From: Todiramphus chloris collaris
Taxonomy: Eukaryota > Chordata > Aves > Coraciiformes > Alcedinidae
NCBI GenBank assembly: GCA_025345505.1
Contig: JANVCC010009742.1
Span: 3,352,714 to 3,416,713, forward strand
Length of the DNA stretch: 64,000 nt
Direction of reading: 5' to 3'
The position numbers and the translations under genes are program-made. The first letter of the stretch is position 1. Every line of letters begins with the position of its first letter. The notes beneath the pieces are model-generated. The model was not told where the DNA came from and did not search any database. It saw only the letters and a list, made by a program, of their open reading frames with translations. Below are positions 41,011 through 49,701 of this stretch, piece by piece.

Positions 41011-43283
41011 TCGAAAAAAACGAGGTCAATCAGTTGGGAAACTCGCTCACGGCTGCCGCTGGCGGCAACACGCAGCGCTTTTACTCCCGTATCGGCGTTG
41101 TCACGGTTGTTTTGGCGCTTTTGACGACGGGCGTAACGTTTTTCATCCTCACGGGAATGACCCCGGTTCAGCCCGAGAGCAACCTCACTTTTGTCCTGAC
41201 CGGTCTCAATGCGCTGCTGATTCTCGCCTTGATCGTGCTGATTGGCCGCGAAGTCTATCGCATCAGCCAGGCCCGGAACCGGGGGAAGGCCGCATCCCGC
41301 CTGCATGTGCGCCTCGTCGTGCTGTTTTCGCTTGTCGCTGCGGTGCCGGCCATGCTGGTGGCCATCGTTGCATCGGTCACGCTCGATCTCGGGCTCGATC
41401 GCTGGTTCGAAATGCGGACCACGACGATCGTCAACTCGTCGATCAGCCTTGCCAATTCCTACATTCAGGAAAGTGCGCGCAACCTGCAGGGCACGACGCT
41501 TGAAATGGTCAGCGATGTCGACACACAACGCTCGCTGTACAATCTGGACCGCACGAGCTTCACGCGCTTCCTGACCCAGCAGGCGCTTGGCCGCGGCCTG
41601 ATCGGTGCATTCATCATCCGCTCCAACGGTGACACCTCCGTTCGCGCTGACATACGCACGAATTTTTCAATTCCGCCGGTCGCGAAATCCATTCTCAATA
41701 CGGCACAGGACGGCAAGCCGGTGCTCATCCCGCCGGAACGGACCAATCTGCTCAGCGCCGTCGTCAAACTCCAGCAGATACCGGATATGTTCCTCTACAC
41801 GGTCCGCCCGGTCGACGGTGACATTCTCAACTCCATGCGCGCCATCGAGGGCAACAATCTCGATGCGGGTAAACCGGTTGCCAATGGTGTGGACACACAG
41901 ATTCTGTTTGCTCTGCTCTATTTCGGCCTGACGCTGACTTTGCTTCTGTCGGCCATCTGGACCGGCATTGCGGTGGCGGACCGGCTTGTGCGCCCCATCC
42001 GGCTGCTGATCGGTGCAGCGGATGATGTTGCAACCGGCAATCTGGATGTTGCGGTGCCGGTGCGCCGTTCCGACGGCGATGTCGGGTCGCTCTCCCAGAC
42101 TTTCAACACCATGGTGCGCCAACTGGGAACGCAGCGCCGCGACCTCGTTGCCGCCAAGGACCAGATCGACGAACGCCGCCGTTTTTCCGAAGCGGTGCTC
42201 TCCGGCGTGACGGCAGGGGTCATCAGCGTGGATGCCGATGGGGCAATCGGCATCATGAACCGTTCCGCCGAAGCGATGTTCGATCTGGACCCAGTCACGA
42301 CCGTCGGCAAGAATCTGACGGCGCTCGTCCCGGAAATCGGGCTGGTGTTCGAGGTTGCCCATGCCACGGGCCGGTCGGTTTACCGCGAACAGGTATCGAT
42401 GTCGCGGCGCGGCAGCGCCCGGACGTTCAATGTCCAGATTACAGTGGAGGACGCGGAATCCGCTGACCACTCCTATGTGGTCACCGTCGATGACATCACC
42501 GATCTGGTGGAGGCGCAGCGTTCGTCCGCCTGGGCCGATGTCGCGCGGCGCATCGCCCACGAAATCAAAAATCCGCTCACGCCCATCCAGCTGTCGGCGG
42601 AACGCATCCGCCGGCGTTACGGCAAGGTGATCACCGAAGATCGCGAAGTTTTCGACCAGTGCACGGAAACCATCATCCGGCAGGTGGGTGACATCGGGCG
42701 CATGGTCGACGAGTTTTCATCCTTTGCGCGCATGCCCAAACCGGAAATCAAGGCGATGGATTTGCGCGAAGCCTTGCGCGAAGCCTCGTTCCTCGTCGAA
42801 GTCAGCCGCAGCGACATCCGCTTTGAGCGGGATTTCGGCAACGTGCCGCTCATCGGGCAATTCGACGGCAGGCTTATCGGGCAGGCGTTCGGAAACGTTA
42901 TCAAAAATGCTGCAGAAGCAATTGAATCCGTTGTGAAAGATGGACTGGGTGACGGACATATCCGTATCCGGTCGAGGCAGGAGGGAGACGCTCTGATTGT
43001 CGAAATTTCGGACAATGGCAAAGGCTTGCCGCGTGAACACCGGCAGCGTTTGCTTGAACCCTACATGACGACGCGCGAGAAAGGCACGGGCCTTGGCCTC
43101 GCAATTGTCAAAAAGATCGTTGAAGAACATGACGGTCAAATTGAACTGCACGATGCCCCCGCGGACTTCCACGGCGGGCGGGGTGCAATGATCCGCATGG
43201 TTTTTCCCACGACCCATACCAATACACAGACAGCCGACAATTCCGATCCATCGGCGAAACAGGTGAATTCAAATGGCATCTGA
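40974..43283 (+). CDS. ntrY: NtrY sensor histidine kinase with a chimeric N-terminus
   Basis: This membrane kinase acts on NtrX. Counted from ATG 40974 it has 769 residues: two membrane segments (about 42-64 and 80-100) and a third before HAMP, with a periplasmic sensor region, HAMP (RPIRLLIGAADDVATGNLDVAVPV), a PAS domain, H-box [21 protein letters not shown] with His529, and an ATPase domain (NVIKNAAEAI, ISDNGKGL, GTGLGLAIV). The first 12 residues (MTYVDGFVLAVP) come from a duplicated DUF1428 start and are foreign to NtrY. A TTG at 41034 with GAGG 8 bases upstream may be the original start. It overlaps ntrX by 11 bp. Confidence 0.9.
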   Translation: MTYVDGFVLAVPIEKNEVNQLGNSLTAAAGGNTQRFYSRIGVVTVVLALLTTGVTFFILTGMTPVQPESNLTFVLTGLNALLILALIVLIGREVYRISQARNRGKAASRLHVRLVVLFSLVAAVPAMLVAIVASVTLDLGLDRWFEMRTTTIVNSSISLANSYIQESARNLQGTTLEMVSDVDTQRSLYNLDRTSFTRFLTQQALGRGLIGAFIIRSNGDTSVRADIRTNFSIPPVAKSILNTAQDGKPVLIPPERTNLLSAVVKLQQIPDMFLYTVRPVDGDILNSMRAIEGNNLDAGKPVANGVDTQILFALLYFGLTLTLLLSAIWTGIAVADRLVRPIRLLIGAADDVATGNLDVAVPVRRSDGDVGSLSQTFNTMVRQLGTQRRDLVAAKDQIDERRRFSEAVLSGVTAGVISVDADGAIGIMNRSAEAMFDLDPVTTVGKNLTALVPEIGLVFEVAHATGRSVYREQVSMSRRGSARTFNVQITVEDAESADHSYVVTVDDITDLVEAQRSSAWADVARRIAHEIKNPLTPIQLSAERIRRRYGKVITEDREVFDQCTETIIRQVGDIGRMVDEFSSFARMPKPEIKAMDLREALREASFLVEVSRSDIRFERDFGNVPLIGQFDGRLIGQAFGNVIKNAAEAIESVVKDGLGDGHIRIRSRQEGDALIVEISDNGKGLPREHRQRLLEPYMTTREKGTGLGLAIVKKIVEEHDGQIELHDAPADFHGGRGAMIRMVFPTTHTNTQTADNSDPSAKQVNSNGI

Positions 43284-44634
43284 CATTCTTGTCGTCGACG
43301 ATGAAGTCGACATCCGCGAGCTTGTTGCAGGAATATTGAGCGACGAGGGGCACGAAACCCGTGTAGCCTCGGACGCGGACAGCGCATTGGCGGCGATCGA
43401 TGATCGCATTCCCCGCCTGATCTTTCTGGACATCTGGATGCAGGGCAGCCGCCTCGATGGTCTTGCCCTGTTGGACGAGATCAAGAGCCGCCATCCCGAT
43501 ATTCCCGTGGTCATGATTTCCGGTCACGGCAACATTGAAACCGCAGTTTCGGCCATCCGACGCGGCGCCTATGATTTCATCGAGAAGCCGTTCAAGGCTG
43601 ACCGTCTGATTCTTATCGCCGAACGGGCACTCGAAACATCCAAGCTGCGGCGCGAAGTTTCCGACCTGCGCAAGCGCTCGACGGAAAGCTCCGAACTGCT
43701 CGGCACGTCGCTGTCGATGAACCACCTGCGCCAGACCATCGAGCGTGTCGCGCCGACCAACAGCCGCATCATGATTACCGGTCCGTCCGGCGCCGGCAAG
43801 GAACTCACGGCACGGGCCATCCACGCCCTGTCGACCCGTTCCAAGGGACCATTCGTCAACCTGAACGCGGCGACCATCACGCCGGAACGCATGGAAGTCG
43901 AGCTTTTCGGCACGGAATCCGATGGCGGCGAGCGCAAGGTGGGGGCGTTGGAAGAAGCCCATGGCGGCATTCTCTATCTCAATGAAATTGCCGATATGCC
44001 GCGCGAAACGCAGAACAAGATCCTGCGCGTGCTCGTCGATCAGCAGTTTGAACGGGTAGGCGGCACCAAGCGCATCAAGGTCGATGTACGGATCATCTCC
44101 TCGACCGCGCAGAACCTCGAAGCGATGATTGCGGAAGGCCGGTTCCGCGAAGACCTGTTCCACCGGCTGGCAGTGGTTCCCGTGATTGTTCCGCCCTTGG
44201 CGGACCGGCGCGATGACATTCCTGCGCTTGTCGAATTCTTCATGACGCAGATTGCCGAGCAGGCGGGTATCAAGCCGCGCAAGATCGGCCCGGATGCGAT
44301 GGCCGTGCTGCAGTCCCATTCCTGGCCGGGCAATATCCGCCAGCTGCGCAACAATATCGAGCGCCTGATTATCCTGGCGCGCGGCGATGATCCGGAAGCC
44401 GTTATCACCGCCGATCTGCTGCCTGCGGAAATCGGCGACACGCTGCCGAAGGCTCCAACCGAATCCGACCAGCACATCATGGCTCTGCCGCTGCGCGAGG
44501 CGCGTGAGCGCTTCGAGAAGGAATATCTCATCGCGCAGATCAACCGGTTCGGCGGCAATATTTCCCGCACGGCGGAGTTTGTCGGCATGGAGCGTTCGGC
44601 CCTGCACCGGAAGCTGAAATCGTTGGGGGTCTAA
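43273..44634 (+). CDS. ntrX: NtrX response regulator
   Basis: The 453-residue partner of NtrY has a receiver with acidic pair VVDDEVD and phospho-acceptor Asp53 in IFLDIWMQG. The AAA+ domain has Walker A GPSGAGKE and a Walker B-like GGILYLNEIAD. The GAFTGA sigma-54 loop is missing: the region reads LFGTESDGGERKVGALEEA. The C-terminal Fis-type helix is NISRTAEFVGMERSALHRKLKSLGV. Lack of the loop is a known trait of alphaproteobacterial NtrX and argues against sigma-54 activation. Confidence 0.95.
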   Translation: MASDILVVDDEVDIRELVAGILSDEGHETRVASDADSALAAIDDRIPRLIFLDIWMQGSRLDGLALLDEIKSRHPDIPVVMISGHGNIETAVSAIRRGAYDFIEKPFKADRLILIAERALETSKLRREVSDLRKRSTESSELLGTSLSMNHLRQTIERVAPTNSRIMITGPSGAGKELTARAIHALSTRSKGPFVNLNAATITPERMEVELFGTESDGGERKVGALEEAHGGILYLNEIADMPRETQNKILRVLVDQQFERVGGTKRIKVDVRIISSTAQNLEAMIAEGRFREDLFHRLAVVPVIVPPLADRRDDIPALVEFFMTQIAEQAGIKPRKIGPDAMAVLQSHSWPGNIRQLRNNIERLIILARGDDPEAVITADLLPAEIGDTLPKAPTESDQHIMALPLREARERFEKEYLIAQINRFGGNISRTAEFVGMERSALHRKLKSLGV

Positions 44635-44770
44635 CCGCTTCACGCAATCTCGGGGGGGCTTCGGGGGAATACGTTGGTAGCCGACAGTATTCGGTTGCGA
44701 CTCTCCAGCTTTTACGGGAAAGTCGGCGGCCTTTGCCCTGCGGCATCGGCCTTCATCATGGGAGTGAGGA

Positions 44771-45175
44771 ATGTTTCGCCCTGTCAATCCGCCCGGTCCA
44801 TCCATTCCGGGTCTGTCTCAAGCCATGCTGATTGAAGGCGGCAAGCTGCTCGTCCTGTCAGGGCATGTGCCTTTCGATTCGGAAGGCAAGATTGGCGGCA
44901 AAGACGTGGCAGCGCAGCTTGATCTGGTATTTGCCAATATTGCGGCAACGCTCAGGGCGGCAGGCACGGATTTTGCCAGCATCGTCCGCCTGACCTATTA
45001 CATCCGGGATTTTGACCAGGCGATGCTGCCGCAAATACGTGGCGTTCGTGACCGCTGGGTCAACACCGAGTGCCCGCCGGCCAGCAGCCTCATTGGCGTG
45101 GCCGCCCTGTTCCATCCCGATGTTCTCATCGAGGTGGATGCCATGGCCGTGATTGCCGAAGGCGAAACCAGCTGA
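44771..45175 (+). CDS. Rid-family (RidA/YjgF-like) protein lacking the catalytic arginine
   Basis: The 134-residue trimeric YjgF-fold protein has LLVLSGHVPFDSEGKIGGKDVAAQLDLVFANIAATLRAAGTDFASIVRLTYYIRDFD and a C-terminal HPDVLIEVDAMAVI. Enamine/imine deaminases of the RidA group keep an Arg in the P-x-R-S motif; here the segment reads PPASSLIGV, so the Arg is absent and 2-aminoacrylate deaminase activity is doubtful. It lies between ntrX and trkA, and its stop overlaps the trkA start (TGATG), so it is coupled to trkA. Confidence 0.85.
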   Translation: MFRPVNPPGPSIPGLSQAMLIEGGKLLVLSGHVPFDSEGKIGGKDVAAQLDLVFANIAATLRAAGTDFASIVRLTYYIRDFDQAMLPQIRGVRDRWVNTECPPASSLIGVAALFHPDVLIEVDAMAVIAEGETS

Positions 45176-46551
45176 TGCGTGTAATCATCTGCGGCGCAGG
45201 GCAGGTTGGATATGGCATCGCCGAACGGCTGGCTGCCGAAGACAACGATATTTCGGTCATCGACACGTCGGCCGAGCTCATTCAAGTCATACGCGATACG
45301 CTGGATGTGCGCGGTTTTGTCGGTCACGGCGCCCACCCGGATGTTCTGGCGGCGGCCGGTGCCGAGCAGGCTGATATGATCATTGCAGCCACGCTTTATG
45401 ACGAAGTGAACATCGTCGCCTGTGAAGTGGCGCATGCGCTGTTCAACGTGCCGACCAAGATCGCCCGCATCCGCGCACAGGCCTATCTGCAGCCGCACTA
45501 TCAGGACCTGTTTTCCCGCGATCACATGCCGATCGACGTCATCATTTCGCCCGAGCTTGAAGTGGGTGAGATGGTACTGCGCCGCATCGCCTTGCCCGGC
45601 GTGAGCGATGTCGTCCGCTTTGCCGACGAGACTATCGTGGTGATGGCGATCGAATGCCTGGAAGACTGTCCGGTCATCAACACGCCGCTCATTCAATTGA
45701 GCAATCTCTTTCCCGATCTGCCGTCGACCGTGATGGCCATCATCCGCAATGACACGTTGCTCATTCCGCGCTCCGCCGATCACCTCTTGGCCGGTGACAT
45801 CGCCTATGTCGCGACAACCAAGTCACAGGTGCGCCGCACGCTGGCGCTGTTCGGTCACGAGGAGCCCGAGGCAACACGCATCGTCATTGCCGGCGGCGGC
45901 AATGTCGGGCTCTACGTCGCCCAGACGATTGAAGCCAAGCAGCCCAAGACCAAGGTCAAGCTGATCGAACCCAATTTGACCCGCGCCAATGCCATCGCAG
46001 ACGGGCTTCGGCGTTCCATGGTGCTGCATGGCAGTGCGCTGGATCAGAAACTACTGCTGGAAGCGGAAATCCAGGATGCGGACCTTCTGGTCGCGCTCAC
46101 CAATGACGATCAGGTCAACATGCTCGCCGGCGTCATGGCCAAACGCCTCGGCTGCAAATCCAGCCTCGTGCTCATCAACAATCCGGACTATCTCGACCTC
46201 AGCAAATCCCTCGGCATCGATGCCCATATCAGCCCGCGCAGCGTCACCATTTCGCGTGTGCTGCAACATGTGCGGCGGGGCCGTATCCGGGCCGTACACA
46301 GCGTCCAGAAGGGCCGGGCGGAGATTATCGAGGCTGAGGCGCTTGAAACCTCGCCGCTTGTCGGCGCCCCGCTGCGCGACCTAGACCTGCCGGACGGACT
46401 GCGGATCGGCGCGATCTACCGCAATGGCGAAGTCATCCGCCCCGACGGTTCGGCCCGCATCAAACCGCAGGACCGGGTGGTCATCTTTGCCACGGCCGAA
46501 GCGGTCAAACAGGTCGAGCAGATGTTCCGCGTCAGCCTCGAATTCTTCTGA
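45175..46551 (+). CDS. trkA: Trk potassium uptake system NAD-binding protein TrkA
   Basis: This 458-residue cytosolic regulator of the Trk K+ channel is full length: two RCK/KTN modules, each with an N-terminal Rossmann domain (VIICGAGQVGYGIAERLAAEDNDISVID and IVIAGGGNVGLYVAQTIEAKQPKTKVKLIE) and a TrkA-C domain. ATG 45175 matches the family start; the frame is open upstream inside the Rid gene. It belongs to the conserved ntrX-trkA-hfq neighbourhood of this order. Confidence 0.95.
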   Translation: MRVIICGAGQVGYGIAERLAAEDNDISVIDTSAELIQVIRDTLDVRGFVGHGAHPDVLAAAGAEQADMIIAATLYDEVNIVACEVAHALFNVPTKIARIRAQAYLQPHYQDLFSRDHMPIDVIISPELEVGEMVLRRIALPGVSDVVRFADETIVVMAIECLEDCPVINTPLIQLSNLFPDLPSTVMAIIRNDTLLIPRSADHLLAGDIAYVATTKSQVRRTLALFGHEEPEATRIVIAGGGNVGLYVAQTIEAKQPKTKVKLIEPNLTRANAIADGLRRSMVLHGSALDQKLLLEAEIQDADLLVALTNDDQVNMLAGVMAKRLGCKSSLVLINNPDYLDLSKSLGIDAHISPRSVTISRVLQHVRRGRIRAVHSVQKGRAEIIEAEALETSPLVGAPLRDLDLPDGLRIGAIYRNGEVIRPDGSARIKPQDRVVIFATAEAVKQVEQMFRVSLEFF

Positions 46552-46572
46552 TCAGCAGAAAGACGCACCGAC

Positions 46573-47337
46573 ATGAAACTGCAACTTCTCCGCAATGCCA
46601 CGCTGAAACTTGATTATGCCGGTTCAACCGTCCTGATCGATCCATTTTTCGCTCCCAAACACAGCCGCCCGTCCTTTACCGACCGTTCGCCGAATCCCAT
46701 GACGGATCTGCAGGTTTCAACCGACGAGATCCTTGATGGCGTCGAGCTTGTACTCGTCTCGCATCTGCATGCGGATCATTTCGACCCCGTGGCTCAGGAA
46801 CTTGTCCCCAAGCATCTGCCGCTGATCTGCCAGCCGGGCGATGAAGAGAAAATCCGCTCCTTCGGTTTCACCGAGGTCACGCCATTGACCGGGGATCTGA
46901 CGTGGAAGAATATCCGCCTGACACGCCGCGACGGCAATCACGGCACCGGGGCCGTGCTTCAACTGATGGGCAATGTCATCGGTTTTACCATCGAGGCGGA
47001 TGGCGAACCCTCGATCTATTGGGCAGGTGATACCATCCTCTATCCGCCGGTGCGCGAAACAATCGAAGCGACACAGCCCGATATCATCGTCACCCATTCC
47101 TGCGGTGCCAAATGGGACGGTGTTCTCATCGTCATGGATGCGGAGCAGACCATCGAGGTCTGCCGCATTTCACCCCCGAAGACAAAAGTCATCGCGACGC
47201 ATATGGAAGCCCTTGACCATGCAACGGTCACCCGCGACGATCTGAAGGCCCATGCGCAGGCAGCGGCTATCGATTTCCACAAGCTGATCATCCCTTCCGA
47301 TGGAGAAACCCTCCATCTCACAGCCCCCAACCCATGA
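46573..47337 (+). CDS. metallo-beta-lactamase-fold hydrolase (UlaG-like)
   Basis: The 254-residue protein has the metal-binding motif VLVSHLHADHFDP (HxHxDH), a second His in RDGNHGTG, an Asp in YWAGDTILYPPVRE and a terminal ATHMEALDH. This is the UlaG-like subgroup, known for L-ascorbate-6-phosphate lactonase, but close assignment is not possible. It is 21 bp after trkA and overlaps the next gene's upstream ATG, so it may be part of the same operon. Confidence 0.85.
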   Translation: MKLQLLRNATLKLDYAGSTVLIDPFFAPKHSRPSFTDRSPNPMTDLQVSTDEILDGVELVLVSHLHADHFDPVAQELVPKHLPLICQPGDEEKIRSFGFTEVTPLTGDLTWKNIRLTRRDGNHGTGAVLQLMGNVIGFTIEADGEPSIYWAGDTILYPPVRETIEATQPDIIVTHSCGAKWDGVLIVMDAEQTIEVCRISPPKTKVIATHMEALDHATVTRDDLKAHAQAAAIDFHKLIIPSDGETLHLTAPNP

Positions 47338-47345
47338 GACCAACC

Positions 47346-48449
47346 ATGCCAAAGACCTATGCTTTTGTCGGCAACCTGAATCGCAACGCTCTGCCCAATG
47401 CCGGAAAGGGCATCAGCGTCTTCCGCTTTGACGACAATACCGGTGATCTCACGCTCGTCAGCGAATACCTCGCAATCGACAATCCCGGTTATATCGCCAT
47501 CGACGAAAAGCGCCGGCGTCTTTACGCGGCAGTGGAAATCCCCGAATGGAACGAGGGGATGGCTGTCGCCTTCGATATCGATCCGGCCTCGGGAGCCTTG
47601 TCCTATATCAACATGCAGCCGACCCTTGGCAACACCACCTGCCATCTCGGGTTCGATCTGTCGGGCGAGACGATCTTTGCCTCCAACTATACCGTTGCCG
47701 CGCTGGGCGAACGCCCCGGCAATGCCGTGGCTGCTTTCGCCATCCGCGCCGACGGCGGGCTGGAACCGGCCTTTGCCGCTGCTATTCATGAGGGCAAGAA
47801 TGCGATCCTGCCGACGGACAAGCGGCAGCATGGTCACTGCGCCGTCGTCAGCCCGGATAATCGGACGGTGTTTGTCTGCGATCTCGGCCTGGACCGGATC
47901 ATGGCCTATAAGCTGCCGTCGAAGGGCGGGAAACTGGAGCTGGCAGCAACGCCGTTCACGACCTTGCCCGATGGTGCCGGACCACGCCATATGACATTCC
48001 ATCCGAATGGGAAGATTGCTTATGTTATCAATGAATTGAACAGCACTGTTTCAGTTCTGCATTATAATGCCGAAACCACCGAGTTGACGCTTGGCCAGAC
48101 GCTTCCGTCCATCCCTGCGGACTTCACCGCGACCAATACCTGCGCAGAGATCGCCGTCAGTGCCGACGGCCGGTTCCTTTATGGCTCCAACCGTGGGCAC
48201 AACAGCATCGTCAGCTATGCCATCGCCGCCGACGGCAGCCTTGCGCTGATCGGCTGGACACCGTCGCAGGGCCTTGGCCCACGCAACTTCGTCATCAATC
48301 CCACAGGCAAGTTCATGCTCGTTGCCAATCAGAAAGGCGGGGGCATCGCCGTGTTCAAACGCGATATCGAAACGGGTGCGCTGGAAGATACCGGCAAGCG
48401 TGCGGACCTGCCAACGCCCATGCGCATGGTCTTCGGCCAGTTCGAATAG
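47346..48449 (+). CDS. lactonase family protein (6-phosphogluconolactonase-like beta-propeller)
   Basis: The 367-residue seven-bladed propeller of the lactonase (Pgl) family has FVGNLNRNALPNAGKGISVFRFDDNTGDL at the N-terminus, HCAVVSPDNRTVFVCDLGLDRIMAYKL, PDGAGPRHMTFHPNGKIAYVINELNSTVSVLHYN and LGPRNFVINPTGKFMLVANQKGGGIAVFKRD. Substrate candidates are 6-phosphogluconolactone or another sugar lactone. ATG 47346 fits the family; ATG 47334 overlaps the previous gene's stop. It is followed by dat after 12 bp. Confidence 0.85.
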   Translation: MPKTYAFVGNLNRNALPNAGKGISVFRFDDNTGDLTLVSEYLAIDNPGYIAIDEKRRRLYAAVEIPEWNEGMAVAFDIDPASGALSYINMQPTLGNTTCHLGFDLSGETIFASNYTVAALGERPGNAVAAFAIRADGGLEPAFAAAIHEGKNAILPTDKRQHGHCAVVSPDNRTVFVCDLGLDRIMAYKLPSKGGKLELAATPFTTLPDGAGPRHMTFHPNGKIAYVINELNSTVSVLHYNAETTELTLGQTLPSIPADFTATNTCAEIAVSADGRFLYGSNRGHNSIVSYAIAADGSLALIGWTPSQGLGPRNFVINPTGKFMLVANQKGGGIAVFKRDIETGALEDTGKRADLPTPMRMVFGQFE

Positions 48450-48461
48450 GAGGCTCTACCG

Positions 48462-49328
48462 ATGTCCCGTATCGCCTATGTCAACGGCCAGTACATTCCC
48501 CATGCCAATGCCGGTGTTCACATTGAAGACCGCGGCTACCAGTTTGCCGATGGCGTTTATGAAGTCTGCGAGGTTGCCCGCGGCAACATCATGGACATGA
48601 CGCGCCATCTCAACCGCCTCGACCGCTCGCTTTCGGAGCTGCGGATCGGCTGGCCGATGAACCGGAAGGCGCTGCAGAGCGTGATCGCCGAGGTGGTCCG
48701 GCGCAACCGTGTGTACAATGGCATGGTCTATCTGCAGGTGACACGCGGTGTCGCCAAGCGCGACCACGTCTTTCCCGCGGCCGATACGCCGCCTTCCATC
48801 GTCATCACCGCCAAGCGCACGGATCCCGTCATGTTCGCTGCCCGGGCGGCAAAGGGTGTGAAGGTCATCACGGTGCCGGAAAACCGCTGGGACCGGGTGG
48901 ACATCAAATCTATCGGCCTTTTACCAAATGTTATGGCGCGCCAGCAGGCCAAGGAGCAGGGCGCTCAGGAAGCCTGGTTCATCGATCCGGATGGCACCGT
49001 TAGGGAAGGCGCGGCAACAAATGCGTGGATTGTCACCATGGACGGCGTTCTGGTGACCAGACAGGCGGAAACCGGCATTTTGCGCGGTATTACCCGCACA
49101 ACCATCTTCGATGTGGCCAAAAAGCTGGGATTGACGATCGAGGAACGCGGCTTTTCTGTCGAGGAAGCCAAGCGGGCGCGCGAAGTTTTCATGACCGCAG
49201 CCACCACTGTTGTGATGCCAATCGTTGCGATTGACGGCGAATCGGTGGCAAATGGGCACCCGGGAACGATCGCACTTTCGTTACGGGAAGCGTTTTTTGA
49301 CATTGCGGAAAAAACGCCATCCTGTTAA
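48462..49328 (+). CDS. dat: D-amino acid aminotransferase
   Basis: The 288-residue fold type IV PLP enzyme makes D-glutamate or D-alanine from the 2-oxo acids for peptidoglycan. It has YVNGQYIPHANAGVHIEDRGYQFADGVYEVCEV, the PLP-lysine region VDIKSIGLLPNVMARQQAKEQG, EAWFIDPDGTVREGAATNAWIV and TGILRGITRTTIFDVAKKLG. An AGGAGG box lies about 8 bases upstream of the ATG. Its position between trkA and hfq is the normal order in this group. Confidence 0.92.
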   Translation: MSRIAYVNGQYIPHANAGVHIEDRGYQFADGVYEVCEVARGNIMDMTRHLNRLDRSLSELRIGWPMNRKALQSVIAEVVRRNRVYNGMVYLQVTRGVAKRDHVFPAADTPPSIVITAKRTDPVMFAARAAKGVKVITVPENRWDRVDIKSIGLLPNVMARQQAKEQGAQEAWFIDPDGTVREGAATNAWIVTMDGVLVTRQAETGILRGITRTTIFDVAKKLGLTIEERGFSVEEAKRAREVFMTAATTVVMPIVAIDGESVANGHPGTIALSLREAFFDIAEKTPSC

Positions 49329-49447
49329 CCGGAGTATGAGGGGACTAACAGAAACCATTTTTCACCTCCTGCAGGAGTAGGCTTTCTGCTCCCGTTGCCG
49401 AAATTTGTATGAGACACGTTTGCTGATCGCATAAAAGGACAAAAACA

Positions 49448-49693
49448 ATGGCTGAACGATCGCAGAATCTTCAGGACCTATTTCTGAATTCAGTCAGAAA
49501 ACAGAAGATTTCTCTGACAATTTTCCTCATCAATGGCGTCAAACTGACCGGTATTGTCACCTCGTTCGACAATTTCTGCGTCCTGTTGCGCCGCGACGGC
49601 CATTCTCAGCTCGTCTACAAACATGCCATCTCGACCATCATGCCGAGCCAGCCTGTGCAAATGTTCGAAGCTGAGGCCGAAGACAGCGACTGA
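49448..49693 (+). CDS. hfq: RNA chaperone Hfq
   Basis: The 81-residue hexameric Sm-like protein promotes pairing of small RNAs and mRNAs. Both Sm motifs are complete: [57 protein letters not shown], with the proximal-face Q/F and the YKHAIST motif. An acidic tail (EAEAEDSD) follows. AAAGGA is upstream of the ATG. It is followed by hflX after 8 bp, as in E. coli and other proteobacteria. Confidence 0.98.
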   Translation: MAERSQNLQDLFLNSVRKQKISLTIFLINGVKLTGIVTSFDNFCVLLRRDGHSQLVYKHAISTIMPSQPVQMFEAEAEDSD

Positions 49694-49701
49694 GATAACA
49701 T

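Noticed and set aside
43273-44634. NtrX as a broken sigma-54 activator
   Set aside because: The missing GAFTGA loop is normal for alphaproteobacterial NtrX and not a sign of damage.
43108-44805. 565-codon open frame on the minus strand
   Set aside because: It is antisense to ntrX and the end of ntrY; shadow frame.
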